From contig CM026426.1 in NCBI GenBank assembly GCA_014871385.1, forward strand, positions 97,800,861 through 97,864,860: a DNA stretch of 64,000 nt, in the 5' to 3' direction. Below the pieces are notes generated by a model. That model worked only from the letters and a program-made list of their open reading frames with translations. It ran no database searches and was not told the DNA's origin. Position numbers and translations under genes: made by a program. This document shows, in pieces, positions 37,125 to 49,363 of this stretch. This DNA is from Ceratodon purpureus (lineage: Eukaryota; Streptophyta; Bryopsida; Pseudoditrichales; Ditrichaceae). Every line of letters starts with the position of its first letter. Within the stretch, counting starts at the first letter, position 1.

Positions 37125-37800
37125 GATGGAGCATGGGAAGATAGAGTCGTCAGAAGTACAGACGGAAACCTTGGAAGAACCGAGTTGCGGTTTTGATCAA
37201 CGCACTAGATTCGGGGAAGATGAAGGTAGTAGTACCAATTTCAATACCGAGAGAGACTTACCTACAAAGGATGAGGATGGCGCAGCAGAAGGAGGGGATG
37301 ATATAAAGAACGGGTTCATTTCTAGACCGTCTTGGCTCATGGACGACGCTTATAAAACTCCCCCAATGTTTTACCAAAATCGAAGAGCGAAGAGGCGAGA
37401 GGAATTACTCTCAAAGCAAGAAGGCAATGCATCCTTACATGGTAAATTCCAATTTCACATATTTGAATTGTTCGTATTGATGCACAATATACATATATCT
37501 TTCCAGACTGCGTTCTATTGTAGTGTGAACTTAGTTATTTATTTATATTTTCCAGTGCACAGAAAGGGCAAAAATCATTCGCCCGTTGGAGATGAGGATC
37601 TCAAAACCACTCTGTCTAGGAACATAGAAATAGTGAAGATTGGGCCTAGTATGAAGGTGGAGAGTACTTCCAATCGTGAATAGGATCATGAATCCAAAGA
37701 AGTAGCTGAAACTGACGGGCTTCCAAAACCTACTCCAGTGAAGTTTTCTTTAAAAGAACGTTTTGGTAAATTTCTGGATGTGAAGCCTTACCAAGGATGA
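37125..37800 (+). CDS. Small spliced ORF downstream of TNP2, unknown
   Basis: The frame begins MEHGKIESSEVQTETLEEPS and is acidic and polar. It has a putative intron from about 37441 (GTAAAT) to 37555 (TTCCAG) and continues as HRKGKNHSPVGDEDLKTTLS. A TAG after STSNRE is followed in the same frame by ESKEVAETDGLPKPTPVKFS and LKERFGKFLDVKPYQG before a TGA near 37798. I recognise no domain. Same strand and position within the likely CACTA element suggest an element-encoded accessory product or a 3' gene fragment. The start codon is tentative. Confidence 0.35.
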
Positions 37801-38839
37801 AGAATCGCACAGGACCGGAACTCGAGGATTCATAGAAGTAATTGTAAGTTCTTTTTTTTCATATCTTACTTCGTAGTTCCAGTCTTAAATTATTTTGTAC
37901 AATTGTTTATTTATACGTCGTTCATACAATTTGAGCAAAGGAAGTATTTAGGAATCGTTGGCTTGACTCAAGATATTTGACGGTAGATCGAGGATACGTA
38001 TTGACTGTATTTTCGTTGCATATGCATTCTCAACAGGTTATACTGCTGTAAACACATCGAGGTATCTACCTGGTGTTCAATGCCACCATCTCACAATCCG
38101 GTCTTTGCTAAACTGTCTTCATTTATGTTTCAGAACGACTCAAGAGTCACCTGTAGAAACCAAACGTTTCGTTTCCAATTCAGTATTCAAAGTAGATGCA
38201 GTTCGTAATTTATGTTGATAATCTGTGAATTTACTTTTATTATATGAAAGTTTTATGACTCTGGTAGAGAATAATTGTGGTCGTATTAAAAATTTTAATT
38301 CGTTGTCGCAGAACTGTTGCCGAACATTTATTTTGTACAAGCTGTTATTGATATAAGATTTCAAATATGCTGTATTATTGTTGAGCACACCTATTCTCAC
38401 CCAGGTTATTTGTATGTTCTGTTTTATTAAAATTTATAGTCTCTTCACACGAACAATGAATACGCATGTCATAACATATTGGGTAATGCTTTTGACACAT
38501 GTTCTATTTGCTTTGATCATATTTTCATTGAAGTAGAATCATCGACAAATGTCAGAAATGCATCAAGTCAATTAATATCATGATATATTTTTACATAAGT
38601 GTTTATACTTGATCTTTGACTATGTGTTAGTAAAATCTTATGTGCTATTCTGGAAAGAATCATCTACTTATGCTCTGTCGACATTTCATCACGGTTCATA
38701 GATTTTAAAATTTTAAAAATGGTAAGGTTTGTAACATATGTAAAACCACATTCCAGTGTTGTAAATCCTTTTGTTTATTTGCAGGGACTTTGCAAGTTCA
38801 GTGATTGTAGTAATTAACAGTGTTGTTGGAAAAAGGTTC

Positions 38840-41380
38840 ATGAATTGTTATACTCTCAATTCATACAAATATTCACTTTTATAACAAAACATGGGTTCAA
38901 TTTCAAGTAAACATGTATAGGCTAGGTTTTAGCCTTTTGAAGAATTGAGAATGTAATGTGGAATAATCCAAGGTACACAAACTTCATAAATTATCTACAT
39001 GTGGACACTTACTTTTATGTCCAAACAATTTAGGCCCGTATGCAAAAAGGAAGAATCTAAATATAAGTTACGGTATACTTTTAAAAAAATCACCATTATT
39101 TTAATCCATTCAGTACAATATATAAAGACATATGACATGTGGAAATTAAATTATTTCATTTGACTCCTCTTATATTCGTGATTTGGCCTGTAATGATATA
39201 TTTGTCCCTTTCATGAATATATTTTACTCATATATTTCAAACGTTTGATAACATGTGTTTCTATTAATATATTATATATTTCATGAAGATTTATTTTATA
39301 AATTTATTTTTGAATTTTCTTAGTTTCATCTTAAACAATCTTTTAATTTTAATGATGGATCTTTAATATTCATTTCTAGATCTTTAATTTTCATTTACGG
39401 ATTTTTAATTTTCATTTGTGGATCTTTAATTTTCATTTTTGAATTTTCAAAAATCATCTTTAGGTAGTTGATTTATCTAACCAAGTATCTAGTTTTGATT
39501 TTTAATTTTCCATAAATGATTTTTAATCTTCCATAAATGATTTTCAATCTTCCATTTATGATTTTTGATCTTTCGTTTATGGATTTTGATCTTCTATATA
39601 TGATTTTCGATCTTCCATTTATGTTTTTTAATTTTCCATTTATAATTTTTGATTTATCATTTACAATTTTGGATTTTGGATTTTAAATTTTTAATATTGT
39701 ATTTATGATTTTAATTTTTCCAACCATGATTTTTAATCTTTAAATCATTGTTTAAAACTTTTAATCATATAAAGGTGCTTCAAATATTGTTCTTAAGAGT
39801 AAAGAATTTTTATTATACGAATTACACTTTAACTATGCTTTCAGTAATTCAACGTGACCATATTCCCAAGGTGATGCACTCTACGACACTTCGTGATGCT
39901 TTGTCACTCGTTTTTTGATTTTATAAAACCAATTGAATGTTAATTCATTAAATAACTATTCTTTACATAAAACAGTCAACCGAAAGAGCAATATGATGCT
40001 ACATAACTATATACTAAGAGTTCAAACAATACCAAGAAGAATTTTAACTAATTAAATACTACTTAAATAATAATTAAATACTACTAGTATTTCTTTAAAT
40101 AACATATTAAGAAGTTCCTTTATTTAATAATAATTAAGTAATTCATTGCCAAATGTGTAGTTATATTAAATAACATATTCAATACTTCTAATCTTTTTTT
40201 ATATAACAAATCATAAAAGTCAAATTACATTAAATTCAATACATTTTTGGCATAAAAAAGTAAGGATAAAAAACTCTTAATATAATCTTTTCAAGCAACT
40301 GTGTAATCATAAAGTATTCTGCTTTAATTAAATTTCCAAGACAAGTAATGCAATTATCTTCAATTTTTTTTATAAATGATTAGATAAAGTGTATACCACA
40401 CCCTTAATTTTATACTTCTAATTCTATTCATTTAAAACTAGGTAATGTGTAACTACACCATTTCATATTTCAAATTTTGTTGTACATAGCTTATTCTCAT
40501 TATTTTTTATTAAAAACTAAAACAAACAATTACATAATTTTATTTATTTTTCATTTTTACTTCATTTATCCACTATTTATTTAAATAAATTATTAGAATA
40601 TTAAATAAATATTTTAGCTCATCACTAACTGTTGAGAAAGTTTGATCTTTTAAAAGGAATTACAATCGATTATAATCTTATATGAAGTGGGATGGTTGAA
40701 AAGGTGTCAGCTGGAGAAGAGACAGGGATTAAGGTGCTAATTATTGACCTCGATAATATACTTTTTATGTAACACAATAGCACTACATTACATGCATCTT
40801 CAGAAGCTATTACTATTTCAAATGAGATAAGCACATAAGATCTCTCCAAGACATGCGTCCAATTTAATGCTTTACTATTCTGCTATAGACATGCAGTGAC
40901 ATCCGAAATTTGCTGATTATACTAGTTTTGCTGCATGGAGAGAATGTTATTTAACCCTTTGATTGTTAGCTTCGTACTTATTCAATTCTCTATTGGTTGT
41001 TTACAAATGTTAACCGTACTGAATTGATCATTTTCCAAGAATTATACTTGATTTACCACATGATATCATTCTTTTTTAACAAATAAGATTTTTTAAAAAA
41101 CCTATTAATTCGGGAGGAGACAATATTAAATAGTGCACGACACAAGTGATATAATAAAATGTATTAAAGGTTTGTCGCCAAAGGTTTATATATTAGTGTC
41201 CCCTTTTTAAAAATGTCCATTTCTTTTTTGTCAATGTAGTATATGCTTTACAATAAATTATCAATTACTTTTAAAATAATTTTTTTTTAACTTTAAACTT
41301 TATGATTAATTCAATTTCAATAGTGTGTTAAATGTGATTTTGTTTGTAAATGCGTGTAGTTGGGTTAATTTATTGCTAAA
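38840..41380. other. AT-rich, no gene recognised
   Basis: Very AT-rich sequence without splice-bounded frames. It contains the degenerate tandem array described separately. It could be old decayed transposon DNA; I see no terminal repeats. Confidence 0.5.
39350..39745. repeat. Degenerate ~20-bp AT-rich tandem repeat
   Basis: Around 18 imperfect units of the form GATTTTTAATTTTCATTTAT follow one another, drifting to GATTTTCGATCTTCCATTTAT-like versions in the right half. The gradual change along the array is typical of an old minisatellite. Confidence 0.75.
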
Positions 41381-41647
41381 ATGGAGATCATCTCTTCTTC
41401 AAGCGATATGACCATCTCTCTCTTTAAATCTTTGCATATCGACCGTTACAAAGTTCGAAGAACTAGTAGTTCGAGATCCTATTTTGACTCCTTTTTAGTT
41501 GGAACTTACATCAATGCTGTTGCGGTTATGTTCAAACAGGGTGCACTACATGTTGAAGTTATGAACTCTAACATTTACTTGAAAAGGGCTTTATGTTCTT
41601 ATGAAAATTCAATGATCATTTTGCCAGATATGAACATGTGCATTTAA
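41381..41647 (+). CDS. Isolated 88-codon ORF, doubtful
   Basis: An ATG-started frame (MEIISSSSDMTISLFKSLHI...) standing alone in AT-rich DNA. It has a hydrophobic central part and no recognisable motif. It could be a relic exon or chance. Confidence 0.18.
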   Translation: MEIISSSSDMTISLFKSLHIDRYKVRRTSSSRSYFDSFLVGTYINAVAVMFKQGALHVEVMNSNIYLKRALCSYENSMIILPDMNMCI

Positions 41648-41903
41648 TATTATATCAATCATAGGTTTTAAATTTGAAATTGATGATGTGGAGATATGAG
41701 AATCTTTGAAATTTATAGTTAAAAAGTGTTAATCGCATAGCAAAGTGCAAAGAATATTAAATCTGTCTTATATATATTTTAAAGAAAGATTGACATCTAC
41801 ATAGCAAGTGTAGTGGATAAATATATATTAGAATACACTAAATGGTGTAAATTCATTGAAGGATCCGAACTTTTTTTACAGAACATGATTTAATATTAAA
41901 CAC

Positions 41904-42052
41904 AAACAAGTGATGTCATGAATGCTTCTGTATTAAAGAAAATACAATATAATTATTTTATTGAATGCTTTAAATTTAAACAAGTGATGTCATAAATGCT
42001 TGTGTATTATAGAAAATACTATACACCTATTTTATTGAATGCTTTAATTTTA
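41904..42052. repeat. 74-bp tandem duplication
   Basis: AAACAAGTGATGTCATGAATG at 41904 recurs with changes at 41978, and the similarity continues through TTTTATTGAATGCTTTAA to about 42052. The surrounding 41650-42650 region is AT-rich with no gene. Confidence 0.7.
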
Positions 42053-43006
42053 AAAATAGGCAAAAAATACTTTATTAAAACTCTCTAAAATTTAGTATCG
42101 TTTCTTTATAATTTCTTTATAAATATGGTAGTATTTTTAATCCTTTAAATTAGTTCTAAATGCATTTTATTGAGCTGTAGGCCCTCATTTTTTAATATAA
42201 ATATTGTTTTTAAATATTAAATTTCGTGTAAAAACCTTAATTTTAAAATATTTGTTCATACCTAAATTATTCTACTTACATCTTTTATCCATTAAAATTT
42301 AATTTAAAATTTTACATTTCATTATATATTTTAAAAGCATTAAATAATTACATCTTGTATTTATTACTAATTGACATGTAAGATTTATTATATATTTAAT
42401 ATGTATTTTAAAATTATGTCCAAAATTAATTAATTACTTTCCATTGTACTGTTTAAGTTCATATGTTCACTCACTTTTATTTTTCAAGAAAATCATTTCA
42501 TAGTAACAATCAATATTCCATCTTATTAGCTTCCACTCTGTATTATAATTTTTTCAAGGCTCTATTTCAGTGCTGTTCATGTTTTAATTGACTTTTTATA
42601 TATTTTTGATTTTCACTTTGATTAAGTGTAATGTTAAGTGAAAGGGATTATGTTATTTGCTCAAACATATCCCTTTTTTGGATCTATTATATTTGGTTTT
42701 CAATACACCATTGCGTGATGGCCAGATCAGGGTATCCCCTAACGGACATGGGGAGTCCCGGACATGATGATGATTCTTGAGATTGTACAGTAGGGTTACC
42801 AGCCATTTTCCTGATCCGCAGTGGAGAAGATGAAGCGCCAAAATGGATTTCTCGCGAGAATTGTGGTGTGCTGGAAATGGCGCCAACGGATTTGATGAAA
42901 TGGCACGGTGGTTGCTCGCATCCAGCAGTTTTACACTTTCCCGCACTTCTCTCTCGCACGCGTGTACCAGTGCACTGGCTCCCCCGCAAATCTTCTGTCA
43001 GCCCCC

Positions 43007-43107
43007 GTAAGTTGCTTCCTGCTTTGCCATTAAGTCATCGTCCTTTCCCATTTCGTTGTTTCTTCGCATCTTTATTGTTTCTGAATTGATTTTTTGATGT
43101 TTCGTAG
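43007..43107 (+). other. Likely 5'-UTR intron of the coiled-coil/zinc-finger gene
   Basis: A donor CCC|GTAAGT at 43007 and an acceptor TTCGTAG at 43107 bound 101 bp. The acceptor lies directly before the ATG at 43108. The G+C content jumps at about 42680, which probably marks the start of the transcribed unit. Confidence 0.45.
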
Positions 43108-44486
43108 ATGGCACACTCTCGGTACAGTTGCGAGGGGCTTCCCACAGGGGACCTCCTAATAAGTGACATCCGTGAGGAGGTTTCGGAGACAACTGTGTGT
43201 AGTTACTTTGGCCCCAAGAGCTCAAAATCAGGCTGGAAGTATACTGCAAAGTGCTCGGATGAGGAACAAGCCCAGATTCTAAGTCCCTACCGCAAAGTGT
43301 ACGAGGCAGATGAACCCCCCAACAAGGAGATAACCCTTTCTTTTGCGAGGGGTTTGATTTGTATGTCATTGGGGCGAAATGTGAATTGGGCGCAGTTCGC
43401 CGCGGAGAGAAGAAAGGTCAGAGAGGCGTTGAAGAAGAAGTCCGAGGATAGGAAGGAGAAGAGAGAGAGAGAGAGAGGGAGGGTGATGAGAGAAAGGGAA
43501 ATTTAGTGTCTGTTCTTGGCAAGAAGAGATGTACCGTAGGGAAGGAGGGCCTAGGGTTTCCAGAGTCGCTTACACTGTCTGTGAAATCAGAGGGGATTGT
43601 GAAGGCTGAGGGCGTAGCCATGGCCAAGAAAGGCAGTAAGGGTAGGTTAGGTGTTTGTGGTCCGTGTTGGGGGAGAGACGAGATTGAGAGCATGGTGAGG
43701 GCCATTGAGAACCACGAAATAATAGCCCAAGAGAGCAAGACTGAGTTGGCCGAGAGTCGTGGTGAATTGTTAGCCTTAGAAGACAAACTTCGAAGAGAGA
43801 AAATGCTCTTGAGTGATCGGGAGCTCATGCTGGGTGAGGTTCAAATGCGTCTTAGTCGGTTGAGTGAGGAGGAGCTTCCATTGCAGTGTTCTATAGAAGC
43901 AAAGAAACGTAACCTTGTAGAGCTTGAGCAAAAGAGTGACCTTGCCACTGAAACCTTCGTAGTTAAAGAAGAAATTGCTAAGCTCATTTCAGAGAGGGAC
44001 GCACTGTCTTTCAGAAAGGCTTCTGATGAACTCACGGTCCGAATTTGCGGCGAGGCAATAGTAGGTTGTAATAGAGCAATCAAAGAATTGCAGTGTAGGG
44101 TGCTAAGAGGCTCTAAGAAGAATGCCCTCATAGAGACAAGGGTATCATCTTTAGAGAGTGTACTGATGTCAATGCGAGAACAGTTGAGTAGGATGCATGT
44201 TGGTGACAGCGCTGCTTTGTATCCTCGACCCCTTGAAAGTAGTCTGCAACTGCCTGTTTCCGAGAATCACACTCTCAACGCTTGTCCTGTTTGTTAGTTG
44301 TGGTACGAGTGTTTCGACTATGCATCTTTAGCATGCGGTCACACGTATCATCCTTACTGACTTTATGAGTATGCTCAGAAGGCAGAGCTGTGTCTCTTTC
44401 GCGATTGCCACGAGCCGTTTGCGGCAAAGACTTTGACAGCACTAGGAATTCGACCTAGTGCTCGTCTGGACGTTGCTACAAAGTAG
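43108..44486 (+). pseudogene. Coiled-coil protein with C-terminal RING-like zinc finger
   Basis: The reading frame begins MAHSRYSCEGLPTGDLLISD and continues to a basic, Glu/Arg-rich tract encoded by a GA microsatellite (about 43457-43475). There the frame shifts, consistent with gain of one GA unit. It then continues through KKGSKGRLGVCGPCWGRDE and a long coiled coil (about 43680-44200; ESKTELAESRGELLALEDKL, AIKELQCRVLRGSKKNALIE). The C-terminus is a treble-clef or RING-like zinc site: CPVC, a TAG (44297-44299), LWYECFDYASLACGHTYHPY, a TGA where Cys is expected, LYEYAQKAELCLFRDCHEPF, and a final stop at 44484. The family is not one I can name. It lies first in the plus-strand cluster converging on the DDE-like gene. 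Confidence 0.6.
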
Positions 44487-44859
44487 ATGCGGTCCGTGAA
44501 GGAGGAGGTTGCCGGAAAGAGCAGTGAAGCCACAAGATCACGTAACTCTCTGGAGTGCAGTGCGTCCGGATTTTTTTGCCTTTGATTCGTGTTCCAGTCG
44601 TGCTTGTGCACCCGGTTTTGTTTTCTTGCACTAACTGATCCTTCGCTTTTGTTGTGTTTTTACTTCATGACCAAGATCTTTTGCTTCCGGTTTGTATATT
44701 CCGGTTTAGAGTTTCCTGTCGTCTTTTCTAGTATACTAATTGATCGTAGAGAACTGTTTAGAGATCCTTTGTCTCGCGTTTCCGTCCTCATTTTCCTTTG
44801 AAGTTTCCCCGAAACTGTGTTGCGTTCTTCCTTGCCTATAACTTGGGATTTAAGTAATC

Positions 44860-45300
44860 CGACTTTCCTTTTGTTTGAACTCTGTATCCTCGTGGTTCTG
44901 CATTTCCTTCCTGTCCTTGTTTTTATTTTCCTTGTTCTTTAGTACTTCCCTTTTTTCCAAACTCAGATTCCTTTATCACCGTTCATTTTTCTAGTTTTTT
45001 TTTTTTTTTTTCCAGACTCTCTCGATTTCCTTTATTCCGTTCCTGTTGTCTGTTATCACCTAGGTTTTTTAGTCCTTTATTTTTTTCATATCTCTCAGAG
45101 ATTCCTTTATTCCGTTCCTTTTCTCACTCATCAAGCAGTCCTTTTTTAGTCCTTTTTTTCCAAGACTCTCCCAGTTTCCTTTAATCCGTTTCTTTTCTCT
45201 AGAATCGCCCTTCCTAAACTTCAGGTTTTCCTTCAGTCCTTTCATGATTCCTTTTTTCTTTTCATGCCTTCATTTTTTCTTTATTCCTTTCATCTGCTTT
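44860..45300 (+). repeat. Pyrimidine-rich tract with TTCCTTTATTCCGTT repeats
   Basis: About 440 bp of almost pure T/C on the plus strand. TTCCTTTATTCCGTTCC occurs near 45027 and 45102, with looser versions near 44968, 45175 and 45280. The tract runs straight into the ATG of the RING-like gene at 45305. A 101-bp segment (45012-45112) is repeated at 48852-48952. Role unknown: promoter, leader or structural repeat are all possible. Confidence 0.75.
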
Positions 45301-45304
45301 GTCG

Positions 45305-46546
45305 ATGGAGTTGAGGTGTTCACTCTGCTGGTGTTTTGTAGCACGAGCAACAACTGATGCTACGACATCTCCGACTTCGTCATGGGGGAAAGATAGTCCC
45401 GAGAAGATCACGCCTCTGTCCCAATCAAGTCAAACAGACGTTACTTCTAAGCAGCTGTGTTTTGTGGAGCCGGCTGAGAAAACAGCCTCCACCTCAACAT
45501 GTGAAGTATGCAAAACAAGAGACGCCTCTGTATACATCAAGGTAATATTCCGGGTTTTTTCCATCTCACTTTGTATTTGTTGATGGTGAAAAGTGCATGT
45601 AACATTGTGCTTGGACAAGGTTCTCATACGATGTGCTCTGTTTGTTTAAATTTTTGGTGGATTGTTAACATTGGAGAATGTATTTGAGTATTGTGCTCAG
45701 GCTTGCGAGCATGACGTGTTCTGCTTCGTCTCCATCCAAGGGCTCCAATCTTGTCCAGTATGCGGCGGCCGTGTTACAGGATGGGGGCGTAATAACGCTA
45801 AGTCAACGCCGAGCCCCTTGCTGGACTTAACTAATGATCGCGTCGAGTGAAACACTGAGTCGATTGTAGAACCATTGAAAGAGGATGTCGATAAGTTTCA
45901 GAACACTGTAGCCGAGGGGAGAGAAGATGAATTAAATGCTTTGGGTGAGGATTTGAGCTCTGGAAGCGACACTGATAATGGCTTAGTGAAGTGGTGTGGC
46001 TCTGAAGAGTTTCGTAATGGGGGAACACGATCACGGCAACATATTGAGGAGGCTGAAGAGGATCAGAGTGAAGGGGAGTCTGATGGACGTGCCAGGCCCG
46101 GACCTCGAAATTCTAAGCGATTTTCAGCTGTCTCGACACTTCTGGAGTCAGGGGGAATAGATGTGGAGTTGGAATCAACCAGTGGGGGGCGCAAACGTAG
46201 TCGATCTAAGCATCTGATAGCTGGCCACATGCAGAAGTTTAAAAAGATAGTAGAGATGGCCGCCAAAGAGATTCTCGGACCTGTACCAGGTGCGGATATG
46301 TCGGGGACGGGTGGAGCTACTGACATCGAACACGCTCCAAAGTCGCGGAAAAGAAATGTGGGTCGCCCCCCTAGTGCTTCCAAGTTGCAAGGTGAGAAGC
46401 ATGTAAAGGGTGCTCCACCTGCAACAAAGATACCTGCTGATCCAGCTTCAACGACAATAGCATTACAAAAAGTAGTGCAACTACGGAGCACTGTAAGACG
46501 TCGCGAAGTTCAAGAGACAGTTATAGTGAAATTGAGGGGTATGTAA
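45305..46546 (+). pseudogene. RING-like zinc finger protein with AT-hook-like motif
   Basis: Exon 1 (45305-45541) begins MELRCSLCWCFVARATTDAT and ends CEVCKTRDASVYIK at a donor. Exon 2 starts at 45701 with ACEHDVFCFVSIQGLQSCPV. The joined C-x2-C...C-x-H...C-x2-C spacing is RING-like. A TGA (45848-45850) interrupts the frame, which continues with an acidic stretch, a basic KRSRSKHLIAGHMQKFKKIV helix and RKRNVGRPPSASK, an AT-hook-like GRP core. It ends at 46546. A DNA-binding or ubiquitin-ligase-like accessory protein is plausible, but the function is inferred from motifs only. It is the second gene of the plus-strand cluster. Confidence 0.6.
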
Positions 46547-46549
46547 TTG

Positions 46550-48840
46550 TGCAGGAATGGGGTAGGATTGACGGACGCTCTCCCATCAAATTCTGTTGCT
46601 TATGTTCAGTTAGAAAAGTAGGAGTTATAAGGTGATTTGAGATTTGAGAATTATTTGTTATTCCATCCTGTTGTACTATGTGATTTTTTGAGCAATCAGA
46701 GTGCCGTGGTGGATTTCTGCCGACTATGTATGTTGTTTTCAAATTATATCTATCGTTAGTTTAGTTTTTTTCATACGTTTCATCTGATTACCTAGGTTTA
46801 AGGGTCACAACGTTGATCTGGTTTACAGTGTGTGGTGGTTGCCTTTCATTTTTGTTGCTGCTGGTCTTGTTTTCATGATCTACACAGAATTAGTGATTTT
46901 TTTCACATTCTTTTGAGTGATTAGGGGTCGAGATTTTGTTAATAATGTGAGATGATTATGAGTTTTATCATAAGAAATAGATCTTGTGTATGGTCATGTG
47001 TTAAAGCGAACTCGTAACACATTTCAGCAAGTCACATACAGAAAAACTCACATACAAGACCAAGGGTGTGACTAGCTCGTCCTCCCATTTACGCGTTGCT
47101 AATCAGTTGCTAATCAGTACTGGTCTAGGAGTTTTCCAAATGGACCTTCATCTAGTGCATCATTTCTGAATCTGCACGTCCCAGGAAGAGTGTTTTAATG
47201 TGGAGCTTGGCCATGACAAAAAAAGTAGTAACGTAACATATGGACATTGTAAAACTTGATGTGTATGACATAATGTTCATAACCAAATGACCACTTAGGT
47301 GATTTAGCAGTAAGAGCCAACATGTGTAGCTGCATCTAGTTAGCAACTGATGTGCAGCTGAAGCTAGAAAGAGTTCAAGTGCTCTAGGTCTTCAGCTGCT
47401 TCAAAGAACATACCAGGCCCGTTAACACCGCGAGATGATTCAAAAGCCAAGTGCTTATGTCAGCCTCCATATTTATATATCGTTATGTCTGAACATGCGA
47501 AAGACAGGCGGTCAAGGCCTCGCTGCAGCAATAAAAAGAGGCCCTATAGTAATTTTCTCGTGAATACATGCGACCATAATATTCTCGTGAATCAAGATGA
47601 AGAGACTAGTGCCCCCCTGCTGAAATGAAGAGTTAAGGTTGATTAGTACCTACTCCTTGGTCTGTCTCGTCCAGCCGGAATTCTGTTCAATGGAAGTGAT
47701 GTCTTAAGCTAAGGCACTGAGTCATGAGTGGGCGATGCCATTATGGCTAGACATCTAGATGGGAACAGACTACCTAGGAGGGAGGGCTATGGTGTATGGC
47801 ATGGGGAGGGACGGTGCGAGTGTTGGTAGGAGAGGGAGTGTTAGCGTGTTGATAATTGCTGGATCTAGCATGATTACTAACTGTGTCGTGAATTGTATCC
47901 GGGGCGACACTCTATGTAAATACCGCAGTTTGCTAGGCCCGCGTCATATATTGTAACAAGCATTGTGCTTGTAATGCAAGGTTACAGTACTTATTGGTTT
48001 ATGAACTTTTGGAGGAGAGTTGGTGCAAACTTCTGCGGCAAAGTTCTTAATTCACATACTGTGTGTTTCATTGTCGGAGCTGATGAGTTGAGCTCTTGAG
48101 TGAATGCAGGAAATGGTGTGAATTTGGTAAATCTGCCGCTAGCGCAGATCTCTTGCAACATTACCATCGCTGCTAAGTTCGAAGGAACCCGCCTTCTGCG
48201 AGTGTAGCGCACCGACAGCCTCGCTGCTACTGCCGCCACATTGTTGATTGCCTAAGTGCTCCTCACCTTTCCCGCCTTCTGGTGAGTTATCATACTATCA
48301 TGTTGGGAAGGATGTTCATTCAGCGGTGTACTTTAGAGTAGCCCATGTATCTTCAACTGTCTACGACATCCGCTTCCATTCTAGTTGCTAGACTTTGTTC
48401 TCTGGACCAGCTTGCTACACCATCAACCTCCTGTTTAATTTTCTTCAGTAGCGAATATGAAACTTCTGTAGCACTGTAAACGATTTTTAGCAACTTAATA
48501 ATTCGATGGTCATTCTGCTTGTTCATGTTGAATGATGCGCCAATGCCATAGCTGATTGATGTCATTGACTGATCACATTCTCGATTTATGCTCTGTTTTC
48601 TCTTAGACATGCAACTTCATATGCTGAGCACCATAAACTCACATGTCCAGTAGAAAATGCGGCTTCTGTGAAATTTAATGCTCGTACTATTGATCAGATC
48701 CTTGCTATGAGCTAGACTTATTCTTTTTTTTTTGCCACTATGAGCAGGTGGCAGTGGTTCTCACGGAAAAGTTGAGCCTCGGTAAACTAGAAATTTAAAT
48801 TGTTCAGTCCATAGTCAGTTCCATAATCAGTCTTTCCTGA
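46550..48840. other. No gene recognised
   Basis: Spacer between two cluster genes. It contains a tandem GTTGCTAATCA pair near 47095, a 10-bp perfect hairpin (GCAGCTGAAG 47354-47363 with CTTCAGCTGC 47390-47399) and several short frames. A minus frame at 48353-48610 is mildly protein-like but unassigned. Confidence 0.4.
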
Positions 48841-48851
48841 TTTCTTTTTTT

Positions 48852-48952
48852 CCAGACTATCCCGATTTCTTTTATTCCATTCCTTTTGTCTGTTATCACC
48901 TAGGTTTTTTAGTCCTTTCTATTTTTCTGGACTCTCCCAGATTCCTTTACTT
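48852..48952 (+). repeat. Second copy of the 101-bp pyrimidine-rich repeat
   Basis: Matches 45012-45112 along its length, including the shared TGTCTGTTATCACCTAGG and TTTTTTAGTCCTTT. It stands about 410 bp upstream of the third cluster gene, as the other copy stands upstream of the second. Confidence 0.85.
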
Positions 48953-49363
48953 GAATAAGTATTTGACTTGTATTTATTCAATTGTATTTACATACACTGG
49001 TATTGACATAGAAGGCTTAACAGTGGCTTTTGCACAGCAGGTCATTCACAGCTAACTTCGAGGTTTCCTCGTAGCTCCAGCTTTTGGGTTTGACATCCGT
49101 TTCCATTACCCAATCCAAGTATCGTGATACTGTTTCACTTCTAGAATGTTGTAGATTGTGGTGGTCATTCTTGGACCCTGAGCTTGTATGTCTCATTTTG
49201 CCATTCAATCAAAGTTGGCCATGACACATGAGCAGTGCACAAGGGTCCAGTTGCTGCGTTTGTGATTTACCATGATGTATGTATGGACACTGTAAAGTCG
49301 TCAAATTGCTTAAACTAAAATAATGCTAATGAATATGTTCTCAGGGGAACCAAAATCAGGATC

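Larger units (their letters stand above)
16581..38830. mobile_element. CACTA (En/Spm) element, nested by a Ty3 element; right end unresolved
   Basis: A CACTA-type terminus, CACTAGTACAAACCCC, starts at 16581. Inside it are several copies of a TGACATGTG-like motif (about 16749, 16788, 16810 and 16880), as expected for subterminal repeats. The element then carries minus-strand genes (17.7-21.1 kb) including a Ptta/En-Spm-type protein, and a plus-strand TNP2 transposase gene (29.4-36.5 kb), divergent from a shared central region. That centre is interrupted by a complete Ty3/gypsy element with its own target duplication. I could not find an inverted GTACTAGTG terminus, so the right limit is set loosely after the last plausible exon and may be wrong by kilobases. 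Confidence 0.55.

Noticed and set aside
36500..42650. Candidate right CACTA terminus
   Set aside because: ACTAGT-like words near 40085, 40920 and 41460 do not extend into the inverted left end (GGGGTTTGTACTAGTG), so none was accepted.
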